From: Saccharofermentans sp.
Lineage (GTDB): Bacteria; Bacillota; Clostridia; Saccharofermentanales; Saccharofermentanaceae
Direction of reading: 5' to 3'
Length of the DNA: 51,283 bases
Assembly: GCA_016292215.1 (NCBI GenBank)
Contig: JAEFBB010000012.1
Span: forward strand, 1-51,283
This document shows positions 42,447-51,283 of this stretch, in pieces. A model generated the notes under the pieces. That model did no database searches, was not told the origin of the DNA, and was given only the letters and a program-made list of their open reading frames with translations. The position numbers and the translations under genes were made by a program. The first letter of the stretch is position 1. The number at the start of each line of letters is the position of its first letter.

Positions 42447-43984
42447 TATTCGTCAATATCTTTGCCGAGGCCGGTCTCACCTAACAAAGCATCGTTGTTC
42501 TGCCAGTCGTTTCTGACCTTAACATAGAGATCAAGGAAGACTTTGCAATCGAGCATCTTCTCGATATTCCTTCTTGCAGCTGTACCGATGCGCTTGATCA
42601 TCTGGCCGTCCTTACCGATTATGATGCCCTTATGAGAATCTCTCGAGCAAATGATATCTGCCTTGATAACAGCAATAGTACGGTCGTCACCGTCGGTTAT
42701 CTCACCGTCATCATTCTTCTCCTTGAATTCGGTAATGATAACAGCCGTGCCGTGCGGGATCTCCTGATCTGTATAGTGAAGGAGCTGTTCGCGGATAAGT
42801 TCTGCGGCAATTACTCTCTCGGTCTGGTCAGTCATGTATTCGCTATCGTAGAGCCTGGGGCCTTCAGGCAGCATTTTCGTGATAACAGTAAGAAGCAGAT
42901 CAACGTTCTTACCGGTCTTTGCGCTGATTGGGACGACGTCTTCGAAGTCGTAAAGTTCAGCATATTTCTGTGTAAGCGGCAGGAGCTTTGCCTGGCCTGC
43001 TTCATCGTACTTGTTAATTGCAAGGATAACCTTCTTATTGCTGTCCTTAAGAAGCGCCATAAGCTTCTTCTCAACAGCACCCGGCTCAGGGAATCTGCCG
43101 TCTGCGATAAGAACTACGCAGTCTGCTCCCAAAGCAGCCTTATAGGAACGGTCGACCATGAATTCACCCATCTTGGATGTCGGCTTATGAATACCCGGAG
43201 TATCGGTGAATATGATCTGTGTATCTTCAGTATTGTAGATAGTTCTGATATTAGTTCTCGTAGTCTGCGGCTTATGAGATACGATGGCGATCTTCATGCC
43301 CGTTATATAGTTAAGGAGCGTGGATTTACCGACATTAGGACGGCCCAGCAATGCGACTGTACCACAGTGTTTGCAGGGTGTTCCGGCAGGGATCAGACCT
43401 TCAGACTGAGCAGTCTCCCTGTGATTATCCATCTCATATATATCGGCGATCTCATCATCGAAAGCAAGATCCAGATCTCTCATGAGTCTCTTCTGCCTGT
43501 CGATCATGATCTTCTCGTCAGTAGGATCGATGTGATCGTAACCTAAAAGGTGCAGCATTGAATGAGCGATAAGGAAAACAGCTTCACGTTCAAAGGAATG
43601 TCCGTAGCTTTCTGCCTGAGCTTTGCAGGCAAACGGATTGATGAGGATATCACCGAAGCAAAGCACCTGATTGCCGTCGTCATCAGTCTCAAAATCCCCG
43701 CTGTCAGGGATCATCTCGAACTCGCCTTCCCTTAATTCGAGCATCGGGAAAGACAGACAATCTGTCTCCTTATCTATCTCGCGCTGCTCGCGGTTTACCT
43801 CGCGGATCTCTTCGGGAGTGACAAAAGTAAGAGTAGCGTAAGCATCTTTAAGAGATCTTGCTACCTGGGGCGAACAGTAATCATCGCCTTTTACAGCCTC
43901 ACTCAGCTTTTCGATATATCCGCTGAGAGATCCGATAATATCTTCAGGAAAACCTTCCGCGCTGTTAACTACATTTATCTTCAT
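42446..43984 (-). CDS. YbeY–Era fusion: rRNA-maturation endonuclease plus ribosome-assembly GTPase
   Basis: One 512-residue frame. Residues 1-165 are YbeY (metal site H141, H145, H151 in HSMLHLLGYDH; CLSFPM and FGDILI blocks). A linker (about 165-210) carries a CxxC (GTPCKHCGT). Residues 210-380 are the Era GTPase: GRPNVGKS, DTPGIHKP, NKYD, SAKTGKN. From about 400 the KH domain follows (GIIIGKDGQMIKRIG). In most Firmicutes these are separate genes, often with dgkA and cdd between. It starts within the pgpH stop (ATGA). Confidence 0.93.
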   Translation of the reverse strand: MKINVVNSAEGFPEDIIGSLSGYIEKLSEAVKGDDYCSPQVARSLKDAYATLTFVTPEEIREVNREQREIDKETDCLSFPMLELREGEFEMIPDSGDFETDDDGNQVLCFGDILINPFACKAQAESYGHSFEREAVFLIAHSMLHLLGYDHIDPTDEKIMIDRQKRLMRDLDLAFDDEIADIYEMDNHRETAQSEGLIPAGTPCKHCGTVALLGRPNVGKSTLLNYITGMKIAIVSHKPQTTRTNIRTIYNTEDTQIIFTDTPGIHKPTSKMGEFMVDRSYKAALGADCVVLIADGRFPEPGAVEKKLMALLKDSNKKVILAINKYDEAGQAKLLPLTQKYAELYDFEDVVPISAKTGKNVDLLLTVITKMLPEGPRLYDSEYMTDQTERVIAAELIREQLLHYTDQEIPHGTAVIITEFKEKNDDGEITDGDDRTIAVIKADIICSRDSHKGIIIGKDGQMIKRIGTAARRNIEKMLDCKVFLDLYVKVRNDWQNNDALLGETGLGKDIDE

Positions 43985-46053
43985 TCAGGATACTTGATCC
44001 TTTCGTGGAATACGCCTGCATAGACCTGCTTGAAAGCTACAACGATCTTCTCGATGTCATCGAAAGAAAGGCCTGAATTGCTTAACTGGTCCTGATCGAT
44101 CTTATCCTTGATAAGGGCACGGATAAGCTGCTCTGCACCCTGTACGTCAGTGATCTTCATGGATCTTACTGCAGCTTCACAGGTATCGGCGATCATGACG
44201 ACCGCAGATTCTCTTGAAGACGGGATATGACCTCTGTACCTGAAGTTATTGATATCCGGCGGTTCGAGGCCTCTTGCCTTCGCTTCCTCTACTGCCTTGC
44301 GGTAGAAGTATGAAGGATATGTAGTACCGTGGTGCTCATCAATGATCTTAATGATCGCATTAGGGAGTCTTTCCTTTTTGGCGAGCTTAACACCGTCTTC
44401 AGGGTGCTTGGTTATGATAGCAACACTCTCCATGGTAGTAAGGCTGTCGTGAGGATTTACTCCGCCGTGCTGGTTCTCGGTGAAATATTCCGGATTCTCG
44501 AGCTTACCGATGTCGTGGTAGTAAGCAGCAACCTTGCAGAGAAGCGAATCTGCTCCGATAGCTTCTGCCGCAGAGTCAGCAAGGTTAGCTACCATCATTG
44601 AATGCGAATGCGTGCCTGATGCTTCAAGGAACAATCTCTTAAGCAGATGCTGTCCGGGCTGGCTCAGGCTGATGAGCTTTACAGGAGAAGCAGCATTGCT
44701 TACGAGCTCATAGATAGGAGACAGACCGATAGCAGCAACGAGTGAAGCAATACAGCTTACGAATGAATAAATGAAGGAATTGAGATATTCCGTCCTGGTA
44801 TTACCGATAAGGAAATTGTAGATGAAGCTTGCGCCGACCGTAGCAATCGTCGGGAAGAATATCAATGCCGCATTGTTGATGATCTTGTCGGTTCTGCCCG
44901 CAAATATCGAACAAAGAACAACACCTACAAGGGTGATAAAGAACATCTCAGGCTCAAATGAATACATCGGCCAAACGAGCAAAAGATTGATAACAGAAAG
45001 AATAATACCGTCCTGTGTACCGAGATAAGTGGCGCATACCGTCGCGAAGAATACAACGATGCAAAGGAGCGTTGATACAGACGAAAGATAAACAGAAGCG
45101 CCGATCGTGATCAGGAAAGTAACGATAAGCATATAGAAGATCGGCATGCTGATCTTGCGCTTCTTACGTTCGATGTTGAGGTATACCAGCGCACAAGCCG
45201 AGATGATCAATACATAGAGGAGCGTTCTTAAGAAGATGACGAAGTCAAATGAAGATTCTCTGATGAGCTCGAGCTCTACGAGATTGCTGTAAACGTGCTC
45301 ATCGATGATGGATCCTGCTTCTACAAGTCTCGAACCCTTTTCGACCATGACAGGCTCATTCTTAACTGCGGTATAAGCGTTGTTTGCTGAGTCTGCCGTA
45401 GCTTCCTCATCGTAAACGGTATTAGGCTCGAGCATCGTGGACAATACGATCCTCATAGCTTCGGAGAACTTTGAATACGAAGGGTTCGAAGAACGGAAGC
45501 TGTCGATCTGCTCCTCGATCTTGCCGCTTAATTCAGCATCATTTACATCGCCAAGCATGATAAGCTCTGCGAGTGAAGTAGTCTTTTCCCTGATATATGT
45601 AAATGTCGGATTAGACATCTCGAAAAGAACTACGAGTTCTTCTGATTCCACCTTTTCGCCCATGGTCTGATCAACGCTGTCAGCAAGCTTTCTTGCAGCC
45701 TCAGCAGGCGCCATCGGTGTAGATGTATTCCTTGACTGTGTTACGTCTTTTCGAACCTGCTCTGCAAGATCGAAGAAGTCATCTACCCTGTCGATGCTCT
45801 CTTCAGACTGCTTATCGGATCTGACGAAGATATCTTCTACGGTATCTCTTGCGATGATCGCTCTTCTCTCAGTCTCATAAGAATCCGCAAAAGTTCTCGG
45901 AGCATATATATCCTGATTGGCAATAGAACCTACCTCATAGTCATAGCTGACAGGAAGCGATCCGTAGAAAACCAGGAATACTACTGTAAGCGTTGCGAGC
46001 ACCAAAGAAATGATCTGATGGAACTTAGGTTTTACAGACTTGTTATTACTCAT
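43981..46053 (-). CDS. pgpH: PgpH-type 7TM-HD phosphodiesterase (c-di-AMP)
   Basis: A 690-residue membrane protein: N-terminal TM anchor, extracellular helical domain (about 45-260), seven TM helices (about 265-460), then a cytosolic HD domain with HSHSMMVANLADSAAEAIG, YYHDIGKLENPEYF and HHGTTYPSYFY. This matches Listeria PgpH, which hydrolyses c-di-AMP. Order phoH-pgpH-ybeY-era is the conserved block. AAAGGTGA precedes the ATG, which lies within the phoH stop. Confidence 0.93.
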   Translation of the reverse strand: MSNNKSVKPKFHQIISLVLATLTVVFLVFYGSLPVSYDYEVGSIANQDIYAPRTFADSYETERRAIIARDTVEDIFVRSDKQSEESIDRVDDFFDLAEQVRKDVTQSRNTSTPMAPAEAARKLADSVDQTMGEKVESEELVVLFEMSNPTFTYIREKTTSLAELIMLGDVNDAELSGKIEEQIDSFRSSNPSYSKFSEAMRIVLSTMLEPNTVYDEEATADSANNAYTAVKNEPVMVEKGSRLVEAGSIIDEHVYSNLVELELIRESSFDFVIFLRTLLYVLIISACALVYLNIERKKRKISMPIFYMLIVTFLITIGASVYLSSVSTLLCIVVFFATVCATYLGTQDGIILSVINLLLVWPMYSFEPEMFFITLVGVVLCSIFAGRTDKIINNAALIFFPTIATVGASFIYNFLIGNTRTEYLNSFIYSFVSCIASLVAAIGLSPIYELVSNAASPVKLISLSQPGQHLLKRLFLEASGTHSHSMMVANLADSAAEAIGADSLLCKVAAYYHDIGKLENPEYFTENQHGGVNPHDSLTTMESVAIITKHPEDGVKLAKKERLPNAIIKIIDEHHGTTYPSYFYRKAVEEAKARGLEPPDINNFRYRGHIPSSRESAVVMIADTCEAAVRSMKITDVQGAEQLIRALIKDKIDQDQLSNSGLSFDDIEKIVVAFKQVYAGVFHERIKYPE

Positions 46054-46994
46054 ACTTCACCTTTGCTGTTCTTAGCATTCTCATAAGCTTTTACGATCCT
46101 TGCAACAAGGCTGTTTCTGACAATATCCGTATCATTAAGACTTACGATCCTTACGCCCTCGACATCAGGCAGGACGGTAATGGCATCTTTAAGACCGCTT
46201 TCAATGCCTCTGGGAAGGTCGATCTGAGTGAAGTCACCGCATACGCATGCCCTGCAGTTTACACCGAGTCTCGTGAGGAACATCTTCATCTGCTCAGGTG
46301 TCGTATTCTGCGCCTCATCCAGGAGAACGAAGCAATCATCAAGATTTCTTCCCCTCATAAATGCCAAAGGAGAAACTTCGATAACGCCCCTGTCATAATA
46401 ACGCTCGAACATCTCCTGGCCTAAGAGCGCAGAAAGAGCATCATAGATGGGACGCATATAAGGATTTACCTTTTCTTCGATATCGCCGGGCAAGAATCCT
46501 AATCTCTCGCCTGCTTCTATGGCAGGTCTGGTGAGGATTATCCTTGATACTTCCCTTGCCTTCAGAGCCTTAACAGCCATGGCAACACCAAGGAAAGTCT
46601 TGCCTGTACCCGCAGGTCCGGCACAAATGACTAATTCAGACTGCTTAAGTGAATCGACATAAAGCCTCTGACCCAATGTCCTTGCCTTTATGGCACGGCC
46701 CGAAGGAGTCATATAAAAAACTTCATCGGAAGTCTTGAGGAACTCTTCAAGTCTTCCGTCGTTTGCAAGGTTCATGATGTACAGGATATCTGTCTCATCG
46801 ATCTCAGTACCTGAGGATAATTTATCGAGCGCTACGAAAGCATCTTTCGCACACGTAACATTCTTGGAATCGCCGGAGATAACAAAGCCGCTGCCGTCGT
46901 GCTCGATGTCGACATCAAAAAAATCGGCTACTCTTGTTGCATAAACGCCGGCCGTCTGTGTGGAATTACTAAGATGTTCGATTCTGTCTTCCAA
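46050..46994 (-). CDS. phoH: PhoH-family ATPase
   Basis: A 314-residue PhoH-like P-loop ATPase (Walker A CAGPAGTGKTFLGVAMAVKA; Walker B DCFVLLDEAQNTTPEQ). The TRPAIEAGERLGFLPGD block is diagnostic. The first 90 residues contain a KH-like region. The start is a TTG at 46994 with AGGAG 7 nt upstream. Role is thought to be in RNA metabolism or ribosome maturation, in keeping with its YbeY neighbour. Confidence 0.93.
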   Translation of the reverse strand: MEDRIEHLSNSTQTAGVYATRVADFFDVDIEHDGSGFVISGDSKNVTCAKDAFVALDKLSSGTEIDETDILYIMNLANDGRLEEFLKTSDEVFYMTPSGRAIKARTLGQRLYVDSLKQSELVICAGPAGTGKTFLGVAMAVKALKAREVSRIILTRPAIEAGERLGFLPGDIEEKVNPYMRPIYDALSALLGQEMFERYYDRGVIEVSPLAFMRGRNLDDCFVLLDEAQNTTPEQMKMFLTRLGVNCRACVCGDFTQIDLPRGIESGLKDAITVLPDVEGVRIVSLNDTDIVRNSLVARIVKAYENAKNSKGEV

Positions 46995-47040
46995 ATACGC
47001 TCTCCTATATAAAGAATTATTATGCTAATTAGGGTTTCCG

Positions 47041-47964
47041 TCAACAACCAAGACCCTTAAAACGGTTAAGGACAGCGGTGTAATAATCAGGGAGCTCCGT
47101 CTCAAAATGCATAGTCTCGCCCGTTCTCGGATGAACGAATGTGATAGCCCTGCTGTGGAGCGCCTGGCCTGTCAGGCCGTAATTCTTGCGGCGTGAAGCA
47201 TATACGGGATCGCCTACTACAGGGTGGCCGATATATGACATGTGCACTCTGATCTGGTGAGTTCTTCCGGTCTCAAGGATAAGCTTGATATCGGATATCT
47301 CGCCCAATCTCTCGATAACCTCGAAATGTGTTACCGCAGACTTGCCGTCCTTGATAACAGCCATCTTGCGTCTGTCGTTATCCGAACGGCCGATAGGCGC
47401 ATCGATCATTCCCTTGTCTTCCTTTACGACTCCGTAGACCAAAGCCCTGTATTCTCTCACGATCTCGTGTCTTGAGAGCATGTCTGCAAGCTTAAGGTGC
47501 GTGAAGTTATTCTTGCAGGCGAGCATCAGACCTGAAGTATCTTTATCGATCCTGTGAACTATTCCGGGTCTTAGAACGCCGTTGATATCAGAAAGATCAT
47601 CCTTACAGTGAGCGAGCAGCGCATTTACGAGCGTGCCCTCGCTGTGTCCTGCTGCGGGATGAACTACCATGCCCTGGGGTTTGTTAATAACGAGCAGATC
47701 GGAATCTTCATAAACAATATCGAGCGGAATATCCTGTGCGACAAAGGAATTGTCAGGTTCGGGATCAGGAATATCAGCTTCTATGACGTCACCTGAAGCA
47801 AGCTTGGTGCCTGCTTTTGTGATCACCTTTCCGTTAACGGTAATCTTGCCGTCGTCGATCATTTTTTTATAAAAAGACCTGGAATAAGTAGTGTCAAAAG
47901 CCTCAGCAGCAAAGCTGTCAAGCCTTACTCCGTCTGTCTCACAAGTCTTATTCAGGATCGGCAT
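47041..47964 (-). CDS. rluD: RluD-type 23S rRNA pseudouridine synthase
   Basis: A 307-residue enzyme. The N-terminal S4 domain is RLDSFAAEAFDTTYSRSFYK, and the catalytic aspartate is in HRIDKDTSGLMLACKN. GRTHQIRVHMSYIGHPVVGD follows. The ATG at 47964 has AAGGAAG 6 nt upstream and gives the usual length; a longer frame begins at 48024. The start overlaps the acidic tail of lspA by 17 bp, the common lspA-rluD pair. Confidence 0.93.
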   Translation of the reverse strand: MPILNKTCETDGVRLDSFAAEAFDTTYSRSFYKKMIDDGKITVNGKVITKAGTKLASGDVIEADIPDPEPDNSFVAQDIPLDIVYEDSDLLVINKPQGMVVHPAAGHSEGTLVNALLAHCKDDLSDINGVLRPGIVHRIDKDTSGLMLACKNNFTHLKLADMLSRHEIVREYRALVYGVVKEDKGMIDAPIGRSDNDRRKMAVIKDGKSAVTHFEVIERLGEISDIKLILETGRTHQIRVHMSYIGHPVVGDPVYASRRKNYGLTGQALHSRAITFVHPRTGETMHFETELPDYYTAVLNRFKGLGC

Positions 47965-48625
47965 CGCTTTCTTCCTTTTCCTCGGGATCTTCCTCTTCAG
48001 ACATTTCGAGCTCTTCGACCTCATCTGCCTCTTCGATCTCTACATTATCTTCTTCATCTTCATTCTCTTCCTTCTTCTTCTCCTTCTTCTTGAAGATGAT
48101 CTGCCAGAAGGACTCGAAATACTTCGAGCCGAAGATAATAATGCAGATAAGAAGAATCGTGCCTACTACGGCACAGATGTCAGCAAAATTGAAGATCGGG
48201 AATGTATATGTTCCGAAGTCAAATCTTAAATAGTCGATTACATACTTGAGCCATACCCTGTCAACGAGATTGCCGAGGGCGCCGGAAGCCAAAAGACAAA
48301 AAGCCAGTGAGATAAGCTTCATGCTTCTGGATGCCGCAATGAGCATGAGTATGAAGATCAATATACCGAGCACCAGAGACATGCCTGACAGGAAATAAAT
48401 TCCCCAGTCTTTATTTGCAAACAAAGAGAATGCGCTTCCTGTATTGCGTACGTAATGGAGCGAGAAAAAGCCCGGGATAACAGGCTTTATGCTGTTATAC
48501 TCCATCTCGGTATCGATAACTTTTTTAATGAACTGATCTACCGTAACCAGTAAGATCACAAGGAAAACATATAAAACACAAAGATCGAGATCTGTTTTTT
48601 TATTCTTAGGTCTGTTATCACTCAT
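47948..48625 (-). CDS. lspA: Lipoprotein signal peptidase with acidic C-terminal extension
   Basis: A 225-residue membrane aspartyl protease that cleaves prolipoproteins; the window encodes at least eight likely substrates. Four TM helices are visible. The catalytic aspartates lie in GALGNLVDRVW and FNFADICAVVG. The family length is about 150-165; here 60 extra residues of Lys then Glu/Asp (KKKEKKKEENEDEED) extend into the cytosol. The start overlaps the ymdB stop by 8 bp. Confidence 0.94.
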   Translation of the reverse strand: MSDNRPKNKKTDLDLCVLYVFLVILLVTVDQFIKKVIDTEMEYNSIKPVIPGFFSLHYVRNTGSAFSLFANKDWGIYFLSGMSLVLGILIFILMLIAASRSMKLISLAFCLLASGALGNLVDRVWLKYVIDYLRFDFGTYTFPIFNFADICAVVGTILLICIIIFGSKYFESFWQIIFKKKEKKKEENEDEEDNVEIEEADEVEELEMSEEEDPEEKEESDADPE

Positions 48626-49415
48626 ATTCGCAAAACCGTCTTATATCGGTACACCTTCCGTTTTTATCAGTCTCAAAAATAATACCACATACAAATCCGG
48701 GGCCGTCCGCAGGCTCGTATTTGGCAGGGAGCTTATAAGCAAGCCTCTTGATCGACGCTTCGACATCCATACCGAGGACAGATTCCTTGGCGCCTGCCAT
48801 GCCGCAATCCGTAATGTATCCGGTGCCTGAAGGCAGGATCGTCTCATCAGCAGTCTGAACATGCGTATGCGTACCTGCTACGACAGAGACCTTGCCGTCC
48901 AGGTAATAACCCATGGCACATTTCTCAGATGTGGCATCGCAATGGAAATCCAAAAGGATAGTAGAACAGCCTTCGACATTCTTAAGTCTGTCCACGATCC
49001 TGTCCGCACAAGCGAACGGATTATCGGGAAGCACATTGGCATAGACCTGGCCCAGAAGATTGAATACGCCTATCTTCTCTCCGTTCTTCTCGAAAACGCA
49101 GAAATCATTGCCCGGCCATGAAGGACTGAAATTAGCCGGCCTTGCAACATTCCTGATCTTGGAGATCTGGCTTATGAACTCTCTGTTGGAGAATGTGTGG
49201 TTGCCCATCGTAAAAAGATCAGCGCCGTAATCTTCAAGCTCTCTGATGATGTTCATCGAAGCGCCAAGCCCGTGCACGCTGTTCTCGGCATTGACGATGC
49301 AGCAATCAATGGAATTATTCTTAAGAAAACCGGGCATCACCGTCTTAAAAGCTCTGCGCCCTGCATAACCGACAATATCGCCTACAAAGCAAACTCTCAA
49401 ATGCGATACCCCCAT
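48618..49415 (-). CDS. ymdB: YmdB-type metallophosphoesterase (TIGR00282 family)
   Basis: A 265-residue calcineurin-like phosphoesterase, in Bacillus a 2',3'-cyclic-AMP phosphodiesterase affecting biofilm genes. Metal-binding motifs: FVGDIVGYAGR, NAENSVHGLG, TMGNHTFSN, LDFHCDATSEK and VAGTHTHVQTAD. The start is uncertain: ATG at 49415, or TTG at 49400 (MRVCFVGD), which fits the family N-terminus and has GGGGG 8 nt before it. It is downstream of rny but separated by a terminator. Confidence 0.93.
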   Translation of the reverse strand: MGVSHLRVCFVGDIVGYAGRRAFKTVMPGFLKNNSIDCCIVNAENSVHGLGASMNIIRELEDYGADLFTMGNHTFSNREFISQISKIRNVARPANFSPSWPGNDFCVFEKNGEKIGVFNLLGQVYANVLPDNPFACADRIVDRLKNVEGCSTILLDFHCDATSEKCAMGYYLDGKVSVVAGTHTHVQTADETILPSGTGYITDCGMAGAKESVLGMDVEASIKRLAYKLPAKYEPADGPGFVCGIIFETDKNGRCTDIRRFCEYE

Positions 49416-49456
49416 TCTTTTTATTCTTTTAAATTATAACAAAAAAGCAACAAAAA

Positions 49457-49486
49457 AGGACCATAAGCGATTAAGCTTAAGGTCCT
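49457..49486 (-). terminator. Rho-independent terminator of rny
   Basis: AGGACCATAAGC and GCTTAAGGTCCT form a 12-bp stem with one mismatch and a 6-nt loop, followed on the minus strand by TTTTTTGTTGCTTTTTTG. ymdB therefore needs read-through or its own weak promoter. Confidence 0.88.
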
Positions 49487-49548
49487 GTTTTTTGTTTTGA
49501 TAGATGATACTAACGTGTTAAATAATATATGTAAAAGCGATTAAATAA

Positions 49549-51120
49549 TTATTTAGCAACGTCAGTTGCCCTCGTCTCTCTGATGACGTTCACTTTTATC
49601 TGTCCGGGATAATCGAGTTCATCCTCAATCTTCTTGCAGATATCACGAGCTTTAAGAGTCATCTCATCATCTGAAACCTTATCAGGTGAAACGATGACAC
49701 GAATCTCTCTGCCTGCCTGGATGGCGAAGCTCTTTTCGACACCCTCGAAGCTTGTAGCGATCTCCTCAAGCTTTTCGATTCTCTTGATGTAGGTCTCGAG
49801 ATTCTCTCTTCTGGCACCGGGCCTTGCTGCAGAAATAGCATCTGCTGCAGCTACCAGGACAGCCTCTGCGGTAAGAGGCTCAACATCACCGTGATGTGCC
49901 TCGATGCAGTTAATGACTGCGGGACTTTCATGATATTTCTTGGCGATCTCGACACCGAGCTGGATATGTGTTCCTTCCTGCTCGAAATCAACTGCCTTAC
50001 CGATATCATGCAAAAGGCCGCCGCGCCTTGCAAGATTACTGTCAAGTCCGAGTTCGTCCGCCATCATTGCAGCGATCCAAGATACTTCAATGGAGTGCTG
50101 CAGTACGTTCTGTCCGTACGATGTGCGGTAATGAAGACGGCCCAAAAGCTTGATAACTTCCGGATGCAGATTCATTACACCGGTATCAAAGGCTGCCTTC
50201 TCGCCCTCGGATTTAATAGTTTGATTGAGTTCCTTCTTTGCCTTTCCGGCCATTTCTTCGATTCTGGCCGGGTGGATTCTACCGTCAGCTACAAGTCTTT
50301 CAATCGTTAATCTTGCGATCTCTCTTCTGATAGGATCGAACGATGAAAGTACGATTGCTTCCGGCGTATCGTCGATAATAAGATCGACTCCCGTAATTGT
50401 CTCGATTGCTCTGATGTTTCTTCCCTCACGACCGATGATTCTACCCTTCATCTCGTCATTAGGAAGGCTTACTACAGATACAGTGACTTCTGAGACGTAA
50501 TCAGATGCATAACGCTGGATAGCGTTTACGATAATGTCTTTAGCGACCTTATCTGCATCCTGTTTGGTCTTTTCTTCCATCTGCTTGAGCATTACAGCCA
50601 TATCATGTGTATATTCGCGCTTTGCTTCGTCAAGTACTAAGCTTCTGGCATCTGCAACAGTAAGTCCTGATACTTTCTCAAGCTCAGTCTTCTTACGCTG
50701 CTCGTAATCCTTGGCTCTTGCTTCGAGTTCCGCAACATTCTGCTGACGTCTCTCGATCTCCTCCTGCTTGCGCTCACAATTAGCTTCAATACGATTGATA
50801 TTTTCTTCTTTCTGTTCAAGCTTATTGCGCTCTTTTGCAAGCTCCTGTTTCTTCTCCCTGGCTTCACGCTCCAATTCGGAACGAACCCTGGAGACTTCCT
50901 CTTTTGCCTGCAAAAGCAAATCACGCTTGTTGTTTTCCGCTTCCTTCTGCGCATTTGCGAGAAGCACATTGCTTTCCTCCTTGGATTTGGCAATGTCCTC
51001 CGCAAGTCTCTTTTGTTCACCGGATATTCCTGACTTAAAATAGACTGCTGCAATTATAATACCCAGAATAAGACCAACAACGCCCGCGATTAATACAAAG
51101 TAAAACGATACTTCTGGCAC
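49549..51120 (-). CDS. rny: Ribonuclease Y
   Basis: A 523-residue membrane endonuclease initiating mRNA decay. N-terminal TM helix ([20 protein letters not shown]), long coiled coil (about 30-200), KH domain ([20 protein letters not shown]), HD domain ([25 protein letters not shown]), and C-terminal region. The start is a GTG at 51120: GGAGGTG lies 9 nt upstream, whereas the TTG at 51138 overlaps that site. Length fits the family. Confidence 0.95.
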   Translation of the reverse strand: MPEVSFYFVLIAGVVGLILGIIIAAVYFKSGISGEQKRLAEDIAKSKEESNVLLANAQKEAENNKRDLLLQAKEEVSRVRSELEREAREKKQELAKERNKLEQKEENINRIEANCERKQEEIERRQQNVAELEARAKDYEQRKKTELEKVSGLTVADARSLVLDEAKREYTHDMAVMLKQMEEKTKQDADKVAKDIIVNAIQRYASDYVSEVTVSVVSLPNDEMKGRIIGREGRNIRAIETITGVDLIIDDTPEAIVLSSFDPIRREIARLTIERLVADGRIHPARIEEMAGKAKKELNQTIKSEGEKAAFDTGVMNLHPEVIKLLGRLHYRTSYGQNVLQHSIEVSWIAAMMADELGLDSNLARRGGLLHDIGKAVDFEQEGTHIQLGVEIAKKYHESPAVINCIEAHHGDVEPLTAEAVLVAAADAISAARPGARRENLETYIKRIEKLEEIATSFEGVEKSFAIQAGREIRVIVSPDKVSDDEMTLKARDICKKIEDELDYPGQIKVNVIRETRATDVAK

Positions 51121-51166
51121 GTTGGTACTCACCTCCAAATTTATTTAGTTGTCAAAGAACGTATAA

Positions 51167-51186
51167 AATGGCTCTGACAAGCCATT
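51167..51186 (-). promoter_or_regulatory. Hairpin at the 5' end of rny mRNA
   Basis: AATGGCT and AGCCATT form a 7-bp inverted repeat with a 6-nt loop. The predicted transcription start (about 51184) falls at its edge, so the transcript would begin with this stem-loop. Confidence 0.55.
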
Positions 51187-51190
51187 GAAT

Positions 51191-51219
51191 ATTGTAGAAA
51201 TAAATGCCCTATCTGTCAA
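51191..51219 (-). promoter_or_regulatory. Sigma-A promoter of rny
   Basis: Minus strand TTGACA (51214-51219), exactly 17 bp, TACAAT (51191-51196). It is the best match to the consensus in the window. The leader to the GTG start is about 65 nt. Confidence 0.85.
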
Positions 51220-51283
51220 TAATTTGTTAGAATGTAACAATGAAAATTATTTATTTTGTTCAAAATGAATATAACGGCTGCGA

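Overview
The window is chromosomal DNA from a low-to-mid-GC anaerobic Clostridia-type Firmicute. This is inferred from gene content: an IspH–ribosomal protein S1 fusion, ScpA/ScpB, RNase Y/YmdB, a PgpH-type HD protein, ROK glucokinase, a PhoB-like two-component pair and strong AGGAGG ribosome binding sites. Intracellular GH51 and GH10 enzymes suggest a plant-fibre degrader of gut or rumen type. Genus cannot be fixed from sequence alone; a Saccharofermentans/Oscillospirales-like lineage is a guess. Most genes lie on the minus strand in tight, overlapping operons. No plasmid, phage, IS element or CRISPR array is visible.

Layout. 1-5749 (minus): cmk, ispH-rpsA (running off the left edge), an RpiR regulator, scpB, scpA and an M50 protease. 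5758-10549 (minus): ileS, an RluA-family pseudouridine synthase and an RlmI-like methyltransferase. 10555-14017 (minus): three related secreted lipoproteins, divergent from a response regulator, histidine kinase and rluF operon on plus (14174-17372). 17451-23305 (minus): clpX, ROK kinase, valS and a membrane protein with an Ala/Glu-rich tail. 23435-30491 (minus): cysteine desulfurase, thiI, HypE-like protein, glyA, rarA, a lipoprotein and dtd.

30549-35090 is a carbohydrate-linked block: GH51 arabinofuranosidase and a small Cys-rich protein (plus), a lipoprotein with a PEBP-like domain, an AraC regulator whose promoter carries a cre-like operator, and a DUF1508 protein. 35236-36378 is a roughly 1.1 kb remnant of an integrative element at the 3' end of tRNA-Leu(CAG), with a duplicated tRNA end, duplicated terminator hairpin and three tandem 12-bp repeats. 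36562-41669 holds a Rad3-type helicase with an N-terminal nuclease-like domain, a GH10 xylanase and two tail-to-tail lipoproteins. 41706-51120 (minus) is a core RNA-maturation and envelope region: rny, ymdB, lspA, rluD, phoH, pgpH, a ybeY-era fusion and recO.

The observations most worth a second look are the single-chain YbeY-Era fusion with a CxxC linker, the tRNA-Leu att remnant, the three-lipoprotein family facing a two-component system, two genes whose promoters predict leaderless mRNAs, an internal ribosome-binding site inside the IspH-S1 fusion, the cre-like operator in the AraC promoter, and a 5'-terminal hairpin on rny mRNA. Much of the rest is ordinary housekeeping.
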